NCBI GenBank assembly: GCA_022848805.1
Contig: JAJISI010000005.1
Coordinates: 1-20,546, forward strand
Origin: Thermoplasmatota archaeon
GTDB lineage: Archaea > Thermoplasmatota > Thermoplasmata > UBA10834
Direction: 5' to 3'
Length of the DNA stretch: 20,546 bases
Of the stretch, positions 7,795 to 15,070 are shown piece by piece; position 1 is the first letter of the stretch; each line of letters begins with the position of its first letter. Below the pieces are notes generated by a model. That model worked only from the letters and a program-made list of their open reading frames with translations, was not told the origin of the DNA and did not search any database. A program made the translations under genes and the position numbers.

Positions 7795-9024
7795 ATGATT
7801 CCGAACGGTTCGAAGAGGTTCGTCATGAAGCTGTTCGCCAGACATTACACGGAATCTCCCCTAGACATGCCCGAGAGGTTCGCCAGGCGGGAGTTCGGGT
7901 TCATGTTCTTCGACCGCACCTTCATGATGAGGCACATGGCGTTTCCTAGCAGAGCGGCACTGAAGAAGTACCTGGTCGAGCAGACGCCGTCGCACGCCTA
8001 CTACTCCACTGCCTACTACGAGAAGCCAGATGCCCCCACCATGCCTGAGAAGTCATGGCTCGGGGCGGACCTGTTGTTCGACCTCGACGCGGACCATGTC
8101 GAGGGTACGAAGGGGCAGTCCTATGAGCAGATGCTCGCAAGGGTCAAGCAGGAAGTCACGAGGCTGATCGATGAATTTCTCAACGAAGACCTCGGGTTCG
8201 ACGAAGGCGACCTCAAGATAGTGTTCTCAGGAGGTAGGGGGTACCACGTGCACGTGAACAGCCAGAAGGTCCTCAAGCTGACTTCGCACGAGAGGAGGGA
8301 GATCGTGGACTACGTGACAGGCACCGGCCTGGATCTTGATTGGGTCTTCCCACGGAGCGCGTTCGAGCAGAGCAGGTTCAAGGATCGTTCCGGGGTGAGC
8401 CACAAGCGCGATATGCCCACGCATGCGGACGGAGGGTGGAAGAGAAGGATACGGAAGGGCATCGAGGAGCTCTTGGCAGAGCTGGAGGAGATGCCCGAGG
8501 AGGACGCGAAGAGGCTCGTCTCGGAGGCGCTTACGGCATCCAAACGAGACATCGGGCCGAAAACCATCGGAGGGCTCTACGAAGACCTCTTCGTGAAGAA
8601 CAAGGACAAGAGCGGCGCCGACCGGATGAGAGACGAGGACACATTCGAGGTGTTCTCTGAGAAACGGAACAGCGACGCGTTCCTGGAACTCGTTGACCTC
8701 AGGGTCAAAGGGAAGGTCAAGGGGGAGACCGACGAACCCGTGACCTCCGATGTCCGCAGACTCATCCGCCTTCCGAGCTCTCTGCACGGTAAGACCGGTT
8801 TCGAAGTCATGCCGATGACCAGGGAGAAACTCGACGGGTTCGACCCGTTCAGGGACGCAGTCCCCCGGGCATTCGGGGAAGAGGAGGTAGGCGTAACCCT
8901 GGAGGCGCCTGCGAGCGTGACTCTTAGAGGGGTCGGATTCGACCTGGACGCCGGTCCGACGAAGGTGCCCAGCTACGCGGCGGTCCACCTGATATGCAGA
9001 AATCTAGCTTCGCTCGATAACTAG
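7795..9024 (+). CDS. priS: DNA primase small (catalytic) subunit PriS
   Basis: This is the catalytic subunit of the archaeal/eukaryotic-type primase, which makes primers with PriL. The metal-binding aspartates are in LLFDLDADH (Asp96, Asp98), the nucleotide-binding SGGRGYHVHV is at 145-154, and the later conserved SDVRRLIRLPSSLHGKTG is at 318-335. Length is 409 residues, slightly longer than many archaeal PriS proteins. The Cys/His zinc knuckle found after the DxD motif in several archaeal PriS proteins is absent; the only cysteine is Cys401, near the C-terminus. The start at 7795 is chosen because the TATA box overlaps the ATG at 7768. No priL or GINS gene lies nearby. Confidence 0.95.
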   Translation: MIPNGSKRFVMKLFARHYTESPLDMPERFARREFGFMFFDRTFMMRHMAFPSRAALKKYLVEQTPSHAYYSTAYYEKPDAPTMPEKSWLGADLLFDLDADHVEGTKGQSYEQMLARVKQEVTRLIDEFLNEDLGFDEGDLKIVFSGGRGYHVHVNSQKVLKLTSHERREIVDYVTGTGLDLDWVFPRSAFEQSRFKDRSGVSHKRDMPTHADGGWKRRIRKGIEELLAELEEMPEEDAKRLVSEALTASKRDIGPKTIGGLYEDLFVKNKDKSGADRMRDEDTFEVFSEKRNSDAFLELVDLRVKGKVKGETDEPVTSDVRRLIRLPSSLHGKTGFEVMPMTREKLDGFDPFRDAVPRAFGEEEVGVTLEAPASVTLRGVGFDLDAGPTKVPSYAAVHLICRNLASLDN

Positions 9025-9033
9025 CACAAAAAG

Positions 9034-9040
9034 TATTTAT
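9034..9040 (+). promoter_or_regulatory. TATA box of the four-TM protein gene
   Basis: TATTTAT is centred 30 nt before the ATG at 9067, right after the priS stop. The gene is therefore probably transcribed separately from priS, with almost no leader. Confidence 0.5.
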
Positions 9041-9066
9041 CAGCCGTAATGGCATAAAAGGCTCCG

Positions 9067-9894
9067 ATGCCATTTTCCAGTAAGGTTCTGGAGGACTCCA
9101 TAAGGCTCACCAAAATCAGACGGATCAAATTGGCGCTCTATGTCGTCCAGGCCATGATGCTCATCGTTCTTGCGTTCGTCATGATCTTCATCTTCGGTAA
9201 CGCGCAGCTGACGCCGGTCCTCTACCTCCCGCTCGATTTGTTCGCGTCGGTGATGGTCCTGCTCCTTCTCGTCGTATGCGTCGAGAGCTTCTTCTTCCGA
9301 ATCATGGAGATCAGGTTCGCCAGGAGCTCTAGCGCCAAACACCTGATGGCGAAGAACTCAATCAAGTCGGCTGTGATGATCATGATCGTCGCCGCCGTTG
9401 TAACCGTCATGTTGATGACCCCACCAATCCTGTCCGCGATACAGGACGGAACCAGCAAGACCTCGGCCCTCACTGAGAGCGAACCGGTGGAGTTCTGGTC
9501 CAGAGACCCGCTCGCGCTGCAACGCATGGTAGAGGTGCACGCGACCGCGGTGAACATCGTCGAGATATACTTGGTGGAAGGCGCCGTCTTTGACGCCTAC
9601 GAGGACGACATCAGCCAGCTGTCAATACTGAGACTCAACCGAAACAACGACAGGATAGAAGGTTCGGTCACGATCGATATTCCCAAGGCGGACCACCAGA
9701 GGTACGTACTCGTGTTGTACGACCAAGACGACCTTGGCTCAGTGGCGACGGTGACGATCGTGAGGGACGCCTCCGACATATTCACAGGCGTGGTTTCCCT
9801 ACTCGCACTGGCGATGGTAGTCGCCAACATCGCGTGGATTGCATATCTCATGCCAATCGAGCGCAAGTACTCCCACGGCTCGATATACAAGTGA
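9067..9894 (+). CDS. Uncharacterised four-TM membrane protein with an outside domain
   Basis: I do not recognise the family. A basic N-terminus (KIRRIK) precedes hydrophobic segments at about 22-44, 51-75 and 100-122. Residues about 123-237 are polar and strand-rich, and a last TM (238-262) leads to a short basic tail. By the positive-inside rule the N-terminus is cytoplasmic, which puts the 115-residue domain outside. That domain contains MVEVHATAVNIVEIYLVEGAVFDAYEDD and a second block ending RYVLVLYDQDDLGS, suggesting a beta-sandwich-like fold; this is only a guess. There are no cysteines in the outside domain and no catalytic motif. The gene has its own TATA box and ends 5 nt from the convergent radical SAM gene. 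Confidence 0.75.
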   Translation: MPFSSKVLEDSIRLTKIRRIKLALYVVQAMMLIVLAFVMIFIFGNAQLTPVLYLPLDLFASVMVLLLLVVCVESFFFRIMEIRFARSSSAKHLMAKNSIKSAVMIMIVAAVVTVMLMTPPILSAIQDGTSKTSALTESEPVEFWSRDPLALQRMVEVHATAVNIVEIYLVEGAVFDAYEDDISQLSILRLNRNNDRIEGSVTIDIPKADHQRYVLVLYDQDDLGSVATVTIVRDASDIFTGVVSLLALAMVVANIAWIAYLMPIERKYSHGSIYK

Positions 9895-9899
9895 GAATC

Positions 9900-10745
9900 C
9901 TATCCGAGCGCGCAGCAGGTTTCCTTTTCAGAGATCGTCGCCCCGGATCTCCGGATATAATTCAGAGTCTCCTTGCTAGGCATGACTATCCCGTCGATGC
10001 CTAGGGCAACTGCTTCGAGCTCGTATTGCCGGGCCGTTCTAGGGCGCATGCACCCTAGCACGAGTCGCGTATCCGGCAGCTGCTCCCGCGCCAGACGCAG
10101 CACGGAAAGGATGTCCGAGGGGGCTGGGGGCTGCACCTTCTCGTACGATGTGCCCTTTGTCGGTGTGAAGACGAGGAAGACCGCCGTGTCGAGTCCGATC
10201 GGTTTCAAACGAGCGATCGCATCCATCTCGCCCGCCAGCACTCCCTTCTCAATCCCGATGCATATATGCGGTGCAATCGCGGGAGCGTCCAGGTCTTTCA
10301 GGTCCTCGACCACCTTCATGAAGTCGTCCGCACAAGCGTCTAGCCCGAGCGTGTCCTGGACGGCGCTGTCCGTACCGTAGACATCGACCGAGAAGGCGTC
10401 CACACCCGCAGCAACCAGAGCCTCAAGGTCCGATTTCGGAGCTAGCCCCACATGCGCGTTGATCTTCAATCGTGTGGTGTCCTTGATTCGTCTGATCGCC
10501 CCGACGAACCGCTCCAACGGAACCTTTCCTGTTGTCTCGGAGCCCCCACTGATGAGCAGGCCCAGGGCGCCCCCTTCATCCAACCCACGAGCCTGCCTCA
10601 CCAGTTCCTCGGGCTCGGTCGCCGCCCTCATCCCGCGCAGATAATGACCCGCGCAATGGCGGCAATTGAGGTCGCACCTGGTGCCGGTGACGGAAACGGC
10701 TGGAAAGCTCCTGCCAGGACGGAAGACGTCGATCTGCCGGGTCAC
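9900..10745 (-). CDS. Radical SAM protein, biotin-synthase-homolog type
   Basis: A radical SAM enzyme with the 4Fe-4S motif CDLNCRHC (Cys24, Cys28, Cys31), preceded by PAVSVTGTR. The SAM-contact region LLISGGSE is at 63-70, with barrel strands at KINAHVGL, AFSVDVYGT and APHICIGI. Further conserved-looking cysteines are Cys232 (VLGCMRPR) and a Cys277-Cys278 pair at the C-terminus; these could ligate a second cluster. It resembles the archaeal family described as an uncharacterised homolog of biotin synthase (COG1856-like). The archaeal two-protein lipoyl synthase LipS1/LipS2 is a possible relative, but no partner is adjacent. The start is a GTG, the first usable start after an in-frame stop, with a TATA-like element about 27 nt upstream. 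Function is not assigned. Confidence 0.82.
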   Translation of the reverse strand: MTRQIDVFRPGRSFPAVSVTGTRCDLNCRHCAGHYLRGMRAATEPEELVRQARGLDEGGALGLLISGGSETTGKVPLERFVGAIRRIKDTTRLKINAHVGLAPKSDLEALVAAGVDAFSVDVYGTDSAVQDTLGLDACADDFMKVVEDLKDLDAPAIAPHICIGIEKGVLAGEMDAIARLKPIGLDTAVFLVFTPTKGTSYEKVQPPAPSDILSVLRLAREQLPDTRLVLGCMRPRTARQYELEAVALGIDGIVMPSKETLNYIRRSGATISEKETCCALG

Positions 10746-10767
10746 GCCACCGTCATCGAGATTCCGG

Positions 10768-10776
10768 ATATGAATA
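10768..10776 (-). promoter_or_regulatory. TATA-like box of the radical SAM gene
   Basis: On the minus strand this is TATTCATAT, centred about 27 nt before the GTG at 10745. That fits a leaderless mRNA and supports the unusual start codon. Confidence 0.45.
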
Positions 10777-10831
10777 CCTATTCGCCGAGGCGTGATGAGA
10801 CGCTAGGTCAGCTCAGTTCCACTGGCAAAAG

Positions 10832-10838
10832 CTTTATC
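10832..10838 (+). promoter_or_regulatory. TATA box of the rpl18a-pfdA-ftsY operon
   Basis: CTTTATC, preceded by the purine-rich GGCAAAAG, lies about 38 nt upstream of the rpl18a ATG, implying a leader of about 12 nt. AAAGCTTT here is symmetric, so minus-strand use cannot be excluded. Confidence 0.5.
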
Positions 10839-10872
10839 TGGAGTACCTTCTCTAGGGCCTCGGCGGGTCATC

Positions 10873-11106
10873 ATGAAGGCTTACGAGATAAAGGGAGAGT
10901 TCAGGATTTCCATTCGCAGGTGGCAGCCTTTCACCATCGAAGTGGCCTCGGCCGACGAGCCGGCCGCCGTGGAGAAGGTATTGTCGCTCATCGGTAGCAG
11001 GCACCGGGTCAAGCGGCCGCTCGTCAGAATCGATGGCGTCAGAACCATGACGCCGGAAGAGATTACGGATCACCAAGTGAAGTACATCCTGGAGGCGGGT
11101 GGCTGA
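10873..11106 (+). CDS. rpl18a: Large ribosomal subunit protein eL20 (L18a / LX)
   Basis: A 77-residue archaeal ribosomal protein of the L18Ae/LX family. It starts MKAYEIKGEF and has the family's WQPFTIEV, GSRHRVKRPLVRI and final HQVKYILE. It sits on the large subunit. Its stop TGA shares its last base with the ATG of pfdA. The order rpl18a-pfdA-ftsY is a widely conserved archaeal operon, which strengthens the identification of all three genes. Confidence 0.95.
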   Translation: MKAYEIKGEFRISIRRWQPFTIEVASADEPAAVEKVLSLIGSRHRVKRPLVRIDGVRTMTPEEITDHQVKYILEAGG

Positions 11107-11525
11107 TGGACGAAGCAGAGGCAAGAGATGCGGCAGCGATGATAGAGAGCGCCAAGGCGCAGTACGAGGCGCTCATGAGACAGCAGGAAATCATCAAACT
11201 CACGGTCGACGAGCACTCGCGGGCGAGGGACACCATATCCCGAGTCGCTTCGGGCAAGCCAGGGGACGATATCCTGGTGCCGATCGGGGCGGAATCGTTC
11301 ATCCACGCCCGAATCTCCGAGGATAAGAGCGCAATCGTCGGCGTGGGTGCAGATGTTTCCTTTCAGCGGTCTCCGGAGGAGGCGCAGAAACTGCTGAGCG
11401 CTAGGATCGACGAGCTCAACCGTGCGGCGCACAAGATTGGCGAACGCATCGAGCAGACCGAACTCACGGTCCAGCAGCTCTCGGCGAAGGTTCAGGAGCA
11501 CTACTCGCGGTCGGAACCCCAGTGA
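11106..11525 (+). CDS. pfdA: Prefoldin alpha subunit
   Basis: An archaeal prefoldin alpha subunit, which forms a hexamer (two alpha, four beta) that holds unfolded proteins for the thermosome. The 139 residues form an N-terminal helix with coiled-coil spacing (about 3-50), a central hairpin region with DDILVPIGAESFIHARI and VGVGADVSFQRSPEEA, and a C-terminal coiled-coil helix (about 89-133). The start overlaps the rpl18a stop by one base, and GGAGG sits 9 nt upstream. The beta subunit is not in the window. Confidence 0.93.
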   Translation: MDEAEARDAAAMIESAKAQYEALMRQQEIIKLTVDEHSRARDTISRVASGKPGDDILVPIGAESFIHARISEDKSAIVGVGADVSFQRSPEEAQKLLSARIDELNRAAHKIGERIEQTELTVQQLSAKVQEHYSRSEPQ

Positions 11526-11549
11526 GGGCTCCGACCTTCAGGAGCGGTC

Positions 11550-12515
11550 ATGTTCAAAGCCCTCAGAGACAAGCTCGCTGTGGCGTCGACCGTCGCTAAG
11601 GCGAGGTCCATCGAGGACATGTCCGAGGTGGTCGGTGACTCGGGCAGAAAGCTGCGCGAGAGCGTTCTAGACGAGATCCTCACGGAACTCGAGTTCGGCC
11701 TTCTTCAGGCGGATGTCGCGCTGCCTGTCGTCGAGGAGATGTCGAAGGACGTGCGACGGTTCCTAGCAGGCAAGAGGGTCGAGAAAGGGTTCAAGGTGGA
11801 GGAGGCCGTCGACCTAGCATTTCGATCGGCAGTCAAGGATGTGCTCGTTGGTCAGGAGTTCTCGCTCAACGAGGTTATGAAGACCAAGACCCTGCCGATC
11901 GCGATGATGTTCGTTGGAATCAACGGCACGGGAAAGACGACTACCATCGCCAAGCTCGCCCATCGGTTGCAGGCTCGAGGACACGGTTGCGTGCTTGCCG
12001 CGGGAGACACATTCAGGGCAGGGGCGATCGAACAGTTGACCCTGCACTCCGAACGACTCGGGTGCAAGATCATCAAACATCAGGCAGGGAGCGACCCGGC
12101 GGCCGTCGCGTTCGATGCGATCGAACACGCCAAGGCGAGGAAGAAGGAATTCGTCCTGATCGACACCGCGGGGAGGATGCAGACCAACAAGAACCTGATG
12201 GACGAGATGAGGAAGATCCAGCGAGTCGCCAAGCCGGATGTGGTATTCTTCGTCGGGGACTCGCTCGCCGGCTCCGACGCGATCGAGCAGGCGAAGAGGT
12301 TCGACGAGGCGGTCGGGATCGATGCGGTCGTCCTGACGAAGATCGACGCCGACGCCAAGGGCGGGGCGGCGCTCTCCATCGCAAAAGCGATCGGGAAGCC
12401 GGTCGCGTATGTCAGCTTCGGCCAGGGATACGACGAGTTCAGACGATTCGATGCGGAATGGATGATCTCGAGGATATTCGGAGACAAGATGCCGAAGCCG
12501 TCCCAGACGCTCTAA
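11550..12515 (+). CDS. ftsY: Signal recognition particle receptor FtsY
   Basis: The SRP-receptor GTPase, which docks ribosome-nascent-chain-SRP complexes at the membrane. The N domain is at about 1-105. In the G domain, G1 GINGTGKTT is at 123-131, DTFRAGA of the insertion box at 153-159, DTAGR at 205-209, TKID at 263-266 and the closing GGAALS at 271-276. At 321 residues it has no long acidic N-terminal A domain, as is usual in archaea. A good ribosome binding site, AGGAG, lies 5 nt before the ATG. Its TAA overlaps the TAG of the convergent M20 peptidase gene. Confidence 0.97.
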   Translation: MFKALRDKLAVASTVAKARSIEDMSEVVGDSGRKLRESVLDEILTELEFGLLQADVALPVVEEMSKDVRRFLAGKRVEKGFKVEEAVDLAFRSAVKDVLVGQEFSLNEVMKTKTLPIAMMFVGINGTGKTTTIAKLAHRLQARGHGCVLAAGDTFRAGAIEQLTLHSERLGCKIIKHQAGSDPAAVAFDAIEHAKARKKEFVLIDTAGRMQTNKNLMDEMRKIQRVAKPDVVFFVGDSLAGSDAIEQAKRFDEAVGIDAVVLTKIDADAKGGAALSIAKAIGKPVAYVSFGQGYDEFRRFDAEWMISRIFGDKMPKPSQTL

Positions 12516-13753
12516 CCCGTCCGGTCTATGTTCTTGCCCGCGAAGAGCACCGCATAGGTCTTGGCATCGAACATCATCCCAGATATCTCGATGTACTCGT
12601 TGGCGTCGTGTCCTGTGCCTGGAATCGTGCTCCAGGCGACCGCATCCAACCCGGCCTTCCGGAACGGGGTCGCGAAGGTCGCGCCGCCGATCCCGATGGG
12701 TTTTGGCAGGAATCCCCCGACGACGGTGATCGCCTCCCCGAGGCGTTTCACGACTTCTGCATCTTCCGAGGTCCTCCCCGCAGACTCGGTTCTGTCTATG
12801 AAGCTGACTTCTATCTTCGCACCCGATTTGGCCTCGAGCTCGCGAGCCACCGTCTGCATCTCGGACATGATGTCGTCCAGCGCATAATCGGGCAGGACGC
12901 GGAAGTCGCAGTAGAACACCTGCCTTCCAGGCACGGTGTTGATGTTGTAGTCGTTGCCCTCGCACTTAGACGGCACGAAGGTGCTTTCAGGTGGGTCGAA
13001 CAATGGATCGCTCTTCGAGAACTTCGACCTCAGCCGGTCGGTGCAGTGGCCGATGTATCTCGCAGCCACCTCGAACGCGTTCACCCCGTTCGCTGGGGTG
13101 CTGCCGTGCGTCTGTCTTCCGACGACCACGACCTTCACCCATACGACGCTCTTCTCGACTATCGCCATGGATGCTCCGTCGGGGTATCCGTGGTCAGGCA
13201 CCACGATCAAATCGCCCTCTTTGAACAACCCCTTCTTCAACAAAACATCGATCCCGTGTGTGTTGCCGTACTCCTCATCGGATACGAATGCTAGGCACAC
13301 ATTGAACTCGGGAGTTATCCCCGTCTTCAAGAGCGCAACCAGGCCGAAGAGGGATGCGATAAGCTCCTGACCGTTATCTTCGGACCCACGACCATAAATC
13401 CTGCCATCGACGACCTGGGGTTCGTACGGTGGACGGGTCCACGCCTTGAGGTCCCCCTCGGGGACGATGTCCGTGTGCGTGACCACCCACAGATTGACAT
13501 CTGTCGAGCCTTTCACCCTCGCCACGATGTTCGGCCTACGGCCCGAGGGGACGCGCGGGTCCTTCGAATCGTACTGCTCGACCTCGTCGAAGCCGAGCTC
13601 CTTCAGAAGCGCGACCAGGAAATCGCCTCTCTCAGCCTCGCCAGCACCGCCGTTCTCGGGCCCTACCGCCTTGATCCTGAGCATGTCGCAGAGCGTTTTC
13701 ACAATCCTGTCCTTGTCGGCATCGACGACCTGCATCAACTTCTGAGCATCCAA
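12512..13753 (-). CDS. M20 family metallopeptidase (ArgE/DapE/dipeptidase type)
   Basis: A di-zinc amidohydrolase, probably a peptidase or deacylase. Metal and catalytic residues are visible: VTHTD (His93, Asp95), GRGSEDNGQ (Asp126), SDEEYG (Glu160, Glu161), and near the C-terminus GTGHDANEY, with the last metal-binding histidine. The dimerisation domain starts around VVVGRQTHGSTP (His216). At 413 residues the length is typical. The start is a TTG: GAAGGAG lies 9 nt upstream, whereas the nearest in-frame ATG (13735) is 27 nt from that site. It follows the thiolase gene by 69 nt on the same strand and may be cotranscribed. Whether the substrate is a peptide or an N-acyl amino acid is not shown. 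Confidence 0.9.
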   Translation of the reverse strand: MDAQKLMQVVDADKDRIVKTLCDMLRIKAVGPENGGAGEAERGDFLVALLKELGFDEVEQYDSKDPRVPSGRRPNIVARVKGSTDVNLWVVTHTDIVPEGDLKAWTRPPYEPQVVDGRIYGRGSEDNGQELIASLFGLVALLKTGITPEFNVCLAFVSDEEYGNTHGIDVLLKKGLFKEGDLIVVPDHGYPDGASMAIVEKSVVWVKVVVVGRQTHGSTPANGVNAFEVAARYIGHCTDRLRSKFSKSDPLFDPPESTFVPSKCEGNDYNINTVPGRQVFYCDFRVLPDYALDDIMSEMQTVARELEAKSGAKIEVSFIDRTESAGRTSEDAEVVKRLGEAITVVGGFLPKPIGIGGATFATPFRKAGLDAVAWSTIPGTGHDANEYIEISGMMFDAKTYAVLFAGKNIDRTG

Positions 13754-13822
13754 AGAACTTACGCTCCTTCGTTTCGGGTCAACGTAATACGAGGTCCGAT
13801 ATTTCGCTTTCGGTTGATGGGG

Positions 13823-14998
13823 CTATCGCTCAACGAGCATCGCGACGGCGTTGCCGCCACCCAGACACAGGGTTGCGATCCCGCGGAACGCATCCCGCTT
13901 CTGCATGGCGTAGATGAGCGTTGTGAGCACTCGAGCGCCGCTGCAGCCGATGGGGTGGCCGAGGGCCACCGCCCCACCGTTGACATTGAACCGGTCCTCA
14001 GGGACTCCGAGCGAGTCCTTCACTGCGATCGACGCGGTCGAGAAGGCTTCGTTGTGTTCGAACAGGTCGATGTCGGATATCTGCAGGGAGTTCCTCTTAA
14101 GCAGCGTCTGCACGGCAGGTATCGGCGCCTCCATAATCAGTTCCGGCTTCATGCCCGAGGAGGTGTAGTCCACTATTCTAGCGATCGGCTCAAGCCCCAG
14201 TTCCTCGGCCTTGACGGGATCAGCAACGACGAGAGCTGCTGCTCCGTCGTTTATACTCGACGAATTGCCCGCAGTGAGCACGCCATTGTCCCTGAAAACG
14301 GGCTTGAGCTTGCCGAGAACATCGAGGGTCGTGTCCTCCCTTGGGCCCTCATCGTCGGAGACTTTGGCGGGCCCTTTCTTCGACCGCACCTCCACGGGCA
14401 CGATCTCATCCTTGAACAGCCCCTCCTTCACCGCCCGCACCGCCTTCTGATGGCTCCAGAGGGAGAACTTGTCCGCAGCCTCCCGCGACACGTTGTGCCG
14501 CTCGGCGATGATCTCGCCCGTGTTGCCCATATGGAAGTCGTTGAACACATCCCACAGACCATCCCGGACCAGAGCGTCCACTAACTGTGAGTCGAACAAC
14601 TTGTATCCGAACCGCGCCTTCTCGAGGAGGTAGGGGGCATTGGACATACTCTCCATCCCCCCTGCGACGAACAGCGCGCCCTTTCCGGCGGAGATGACAT
14701 CCGCTGCAATCATGACTGCCTTGAGGCCGGAGCCACATACCTTGTTTATGGTCAGAGCGGGCACCTCGGGCGGAAGACCGCCGTGGAGGGCCGCCTGGCG
14801 CGCGGGGTTCTGGCCGAGCCCCGCGGTGATAACGTTACCCATTATGCACTCGTCCACCTCCGTCGGATCTATGCCCGCCCGACTGACCGCTTCGCGGACA
14901 ACGATTGCGCCGAGCTGCGTAGCGGTCTGCGCCTTCAGGCCACCGCCGAACTTGCCGATCGGGGTCCTGACAGCGCTAAGAATAACTGGTTGGTTCAT
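13823..14998 (-). CDS. Acetyl-CoA acetyltransferase (thiolase, AtoB type)
   Basis: A classical thiolase with the whole catalytic set: Cys88 in NKVCGSGLKA, the N-E-A-F box at 316-319, His348 in GGAVALGHPIGCSGAR, and Cys378 in TLCLGGGNA. It would condense two acetyl-CoA to acetoacetyl-CoA for the mevalonate pathway, or cleave beta-ketoacyl-CoA. At 391 residues it is a full-length bacterial-like form. It is not beside HMG-CoA synthase or a DUF35 OB protein, as many archaeal thiolases are. The ATG at 14998 has GGAAGG 9 nt upstream and begins the conserved MNQPVILSAVRTPIGKFGG; the in-frame extension to 15046 is unlikely. A TATA-like box overlaps the end of tiaS. Confidence 0.93.
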   Translation of the reverse strand: MNQPVILSAVRTPIGKFGGGLKAQTATQLGAIVVREAVSRAGIDPTEVDECIMGNVITAGLGQNPARQAALHGGLPPEVPALTINKVCGSGLKAVMIAADVISAGKGALFVAGGMESMSNAPYLLEKARFGYKLFDSQLVDALVRDGLWDVFNDFHMGNTGEIIAERHNVSREAADKFSLWSHQKAVRAVKEGLFKDEIVPVEVRSKKGPAKVSDDEGPREDTTLDVLGKLKPVFRDNGVLTAGNSSSINDGAAALVVADPVKAEELGLEPIARIVDYTSSGMKPELIMEAPIPAVQTLLKRNSLQISDIDLFEHNEAFSTASIAVKDSLGVPEDRFNVNGGAVALGHPIGCSGARVLTTLIYAMQKRDAFRGIATLCLGGGNAVAMLVER

Positions 14999-15060
14999 CC
15001 GGTATCCCTTCCGATGATGCTGACACCTTGCCAGCAGTGGGGCCAAGCATGATTTTGGTC

Positions 15061-15070
15061 GCTATAATAA
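15061..15070 (-). promoter_or_regulatory. TATA-like box of the thiolase gene
   Basis: On the minus strand this is TTATTATAGC, overlapping the last two codons and stop of tiaS. It would start a transcript about 40 nt before the thiolase ATG, a leader that includes GGAAGG. Confidence 0.4.

Noticed and set aside
11814..12965. 383-codon open frame on the minus strand
   Set aside because: It is antisense to ftsY and overlaps the M20 peptidase in a different frame. Both real genes have clear motifs here.
11987..13294. 435-codon open frame on the plus strand
   Set aside because: It overlaps ftsY in another frame and runs antisense into the M20 peptidase gene; its Arg/Asp/Gly-rich product has no domain pattern.
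13475..14584. 369-codon open frame on the plus strand
   Set aside because: It is antisense to the M20 peptidase and thiolase genes; low-complexity His/Arg/Asp-rich product.
14999..15046. 16-codon N-terminal extension of the thiolase
   Set aside because: The ATG at 14998 has GGAAGG at good spacing and starts the conserved N-terminus; the extension does not resemble the family.
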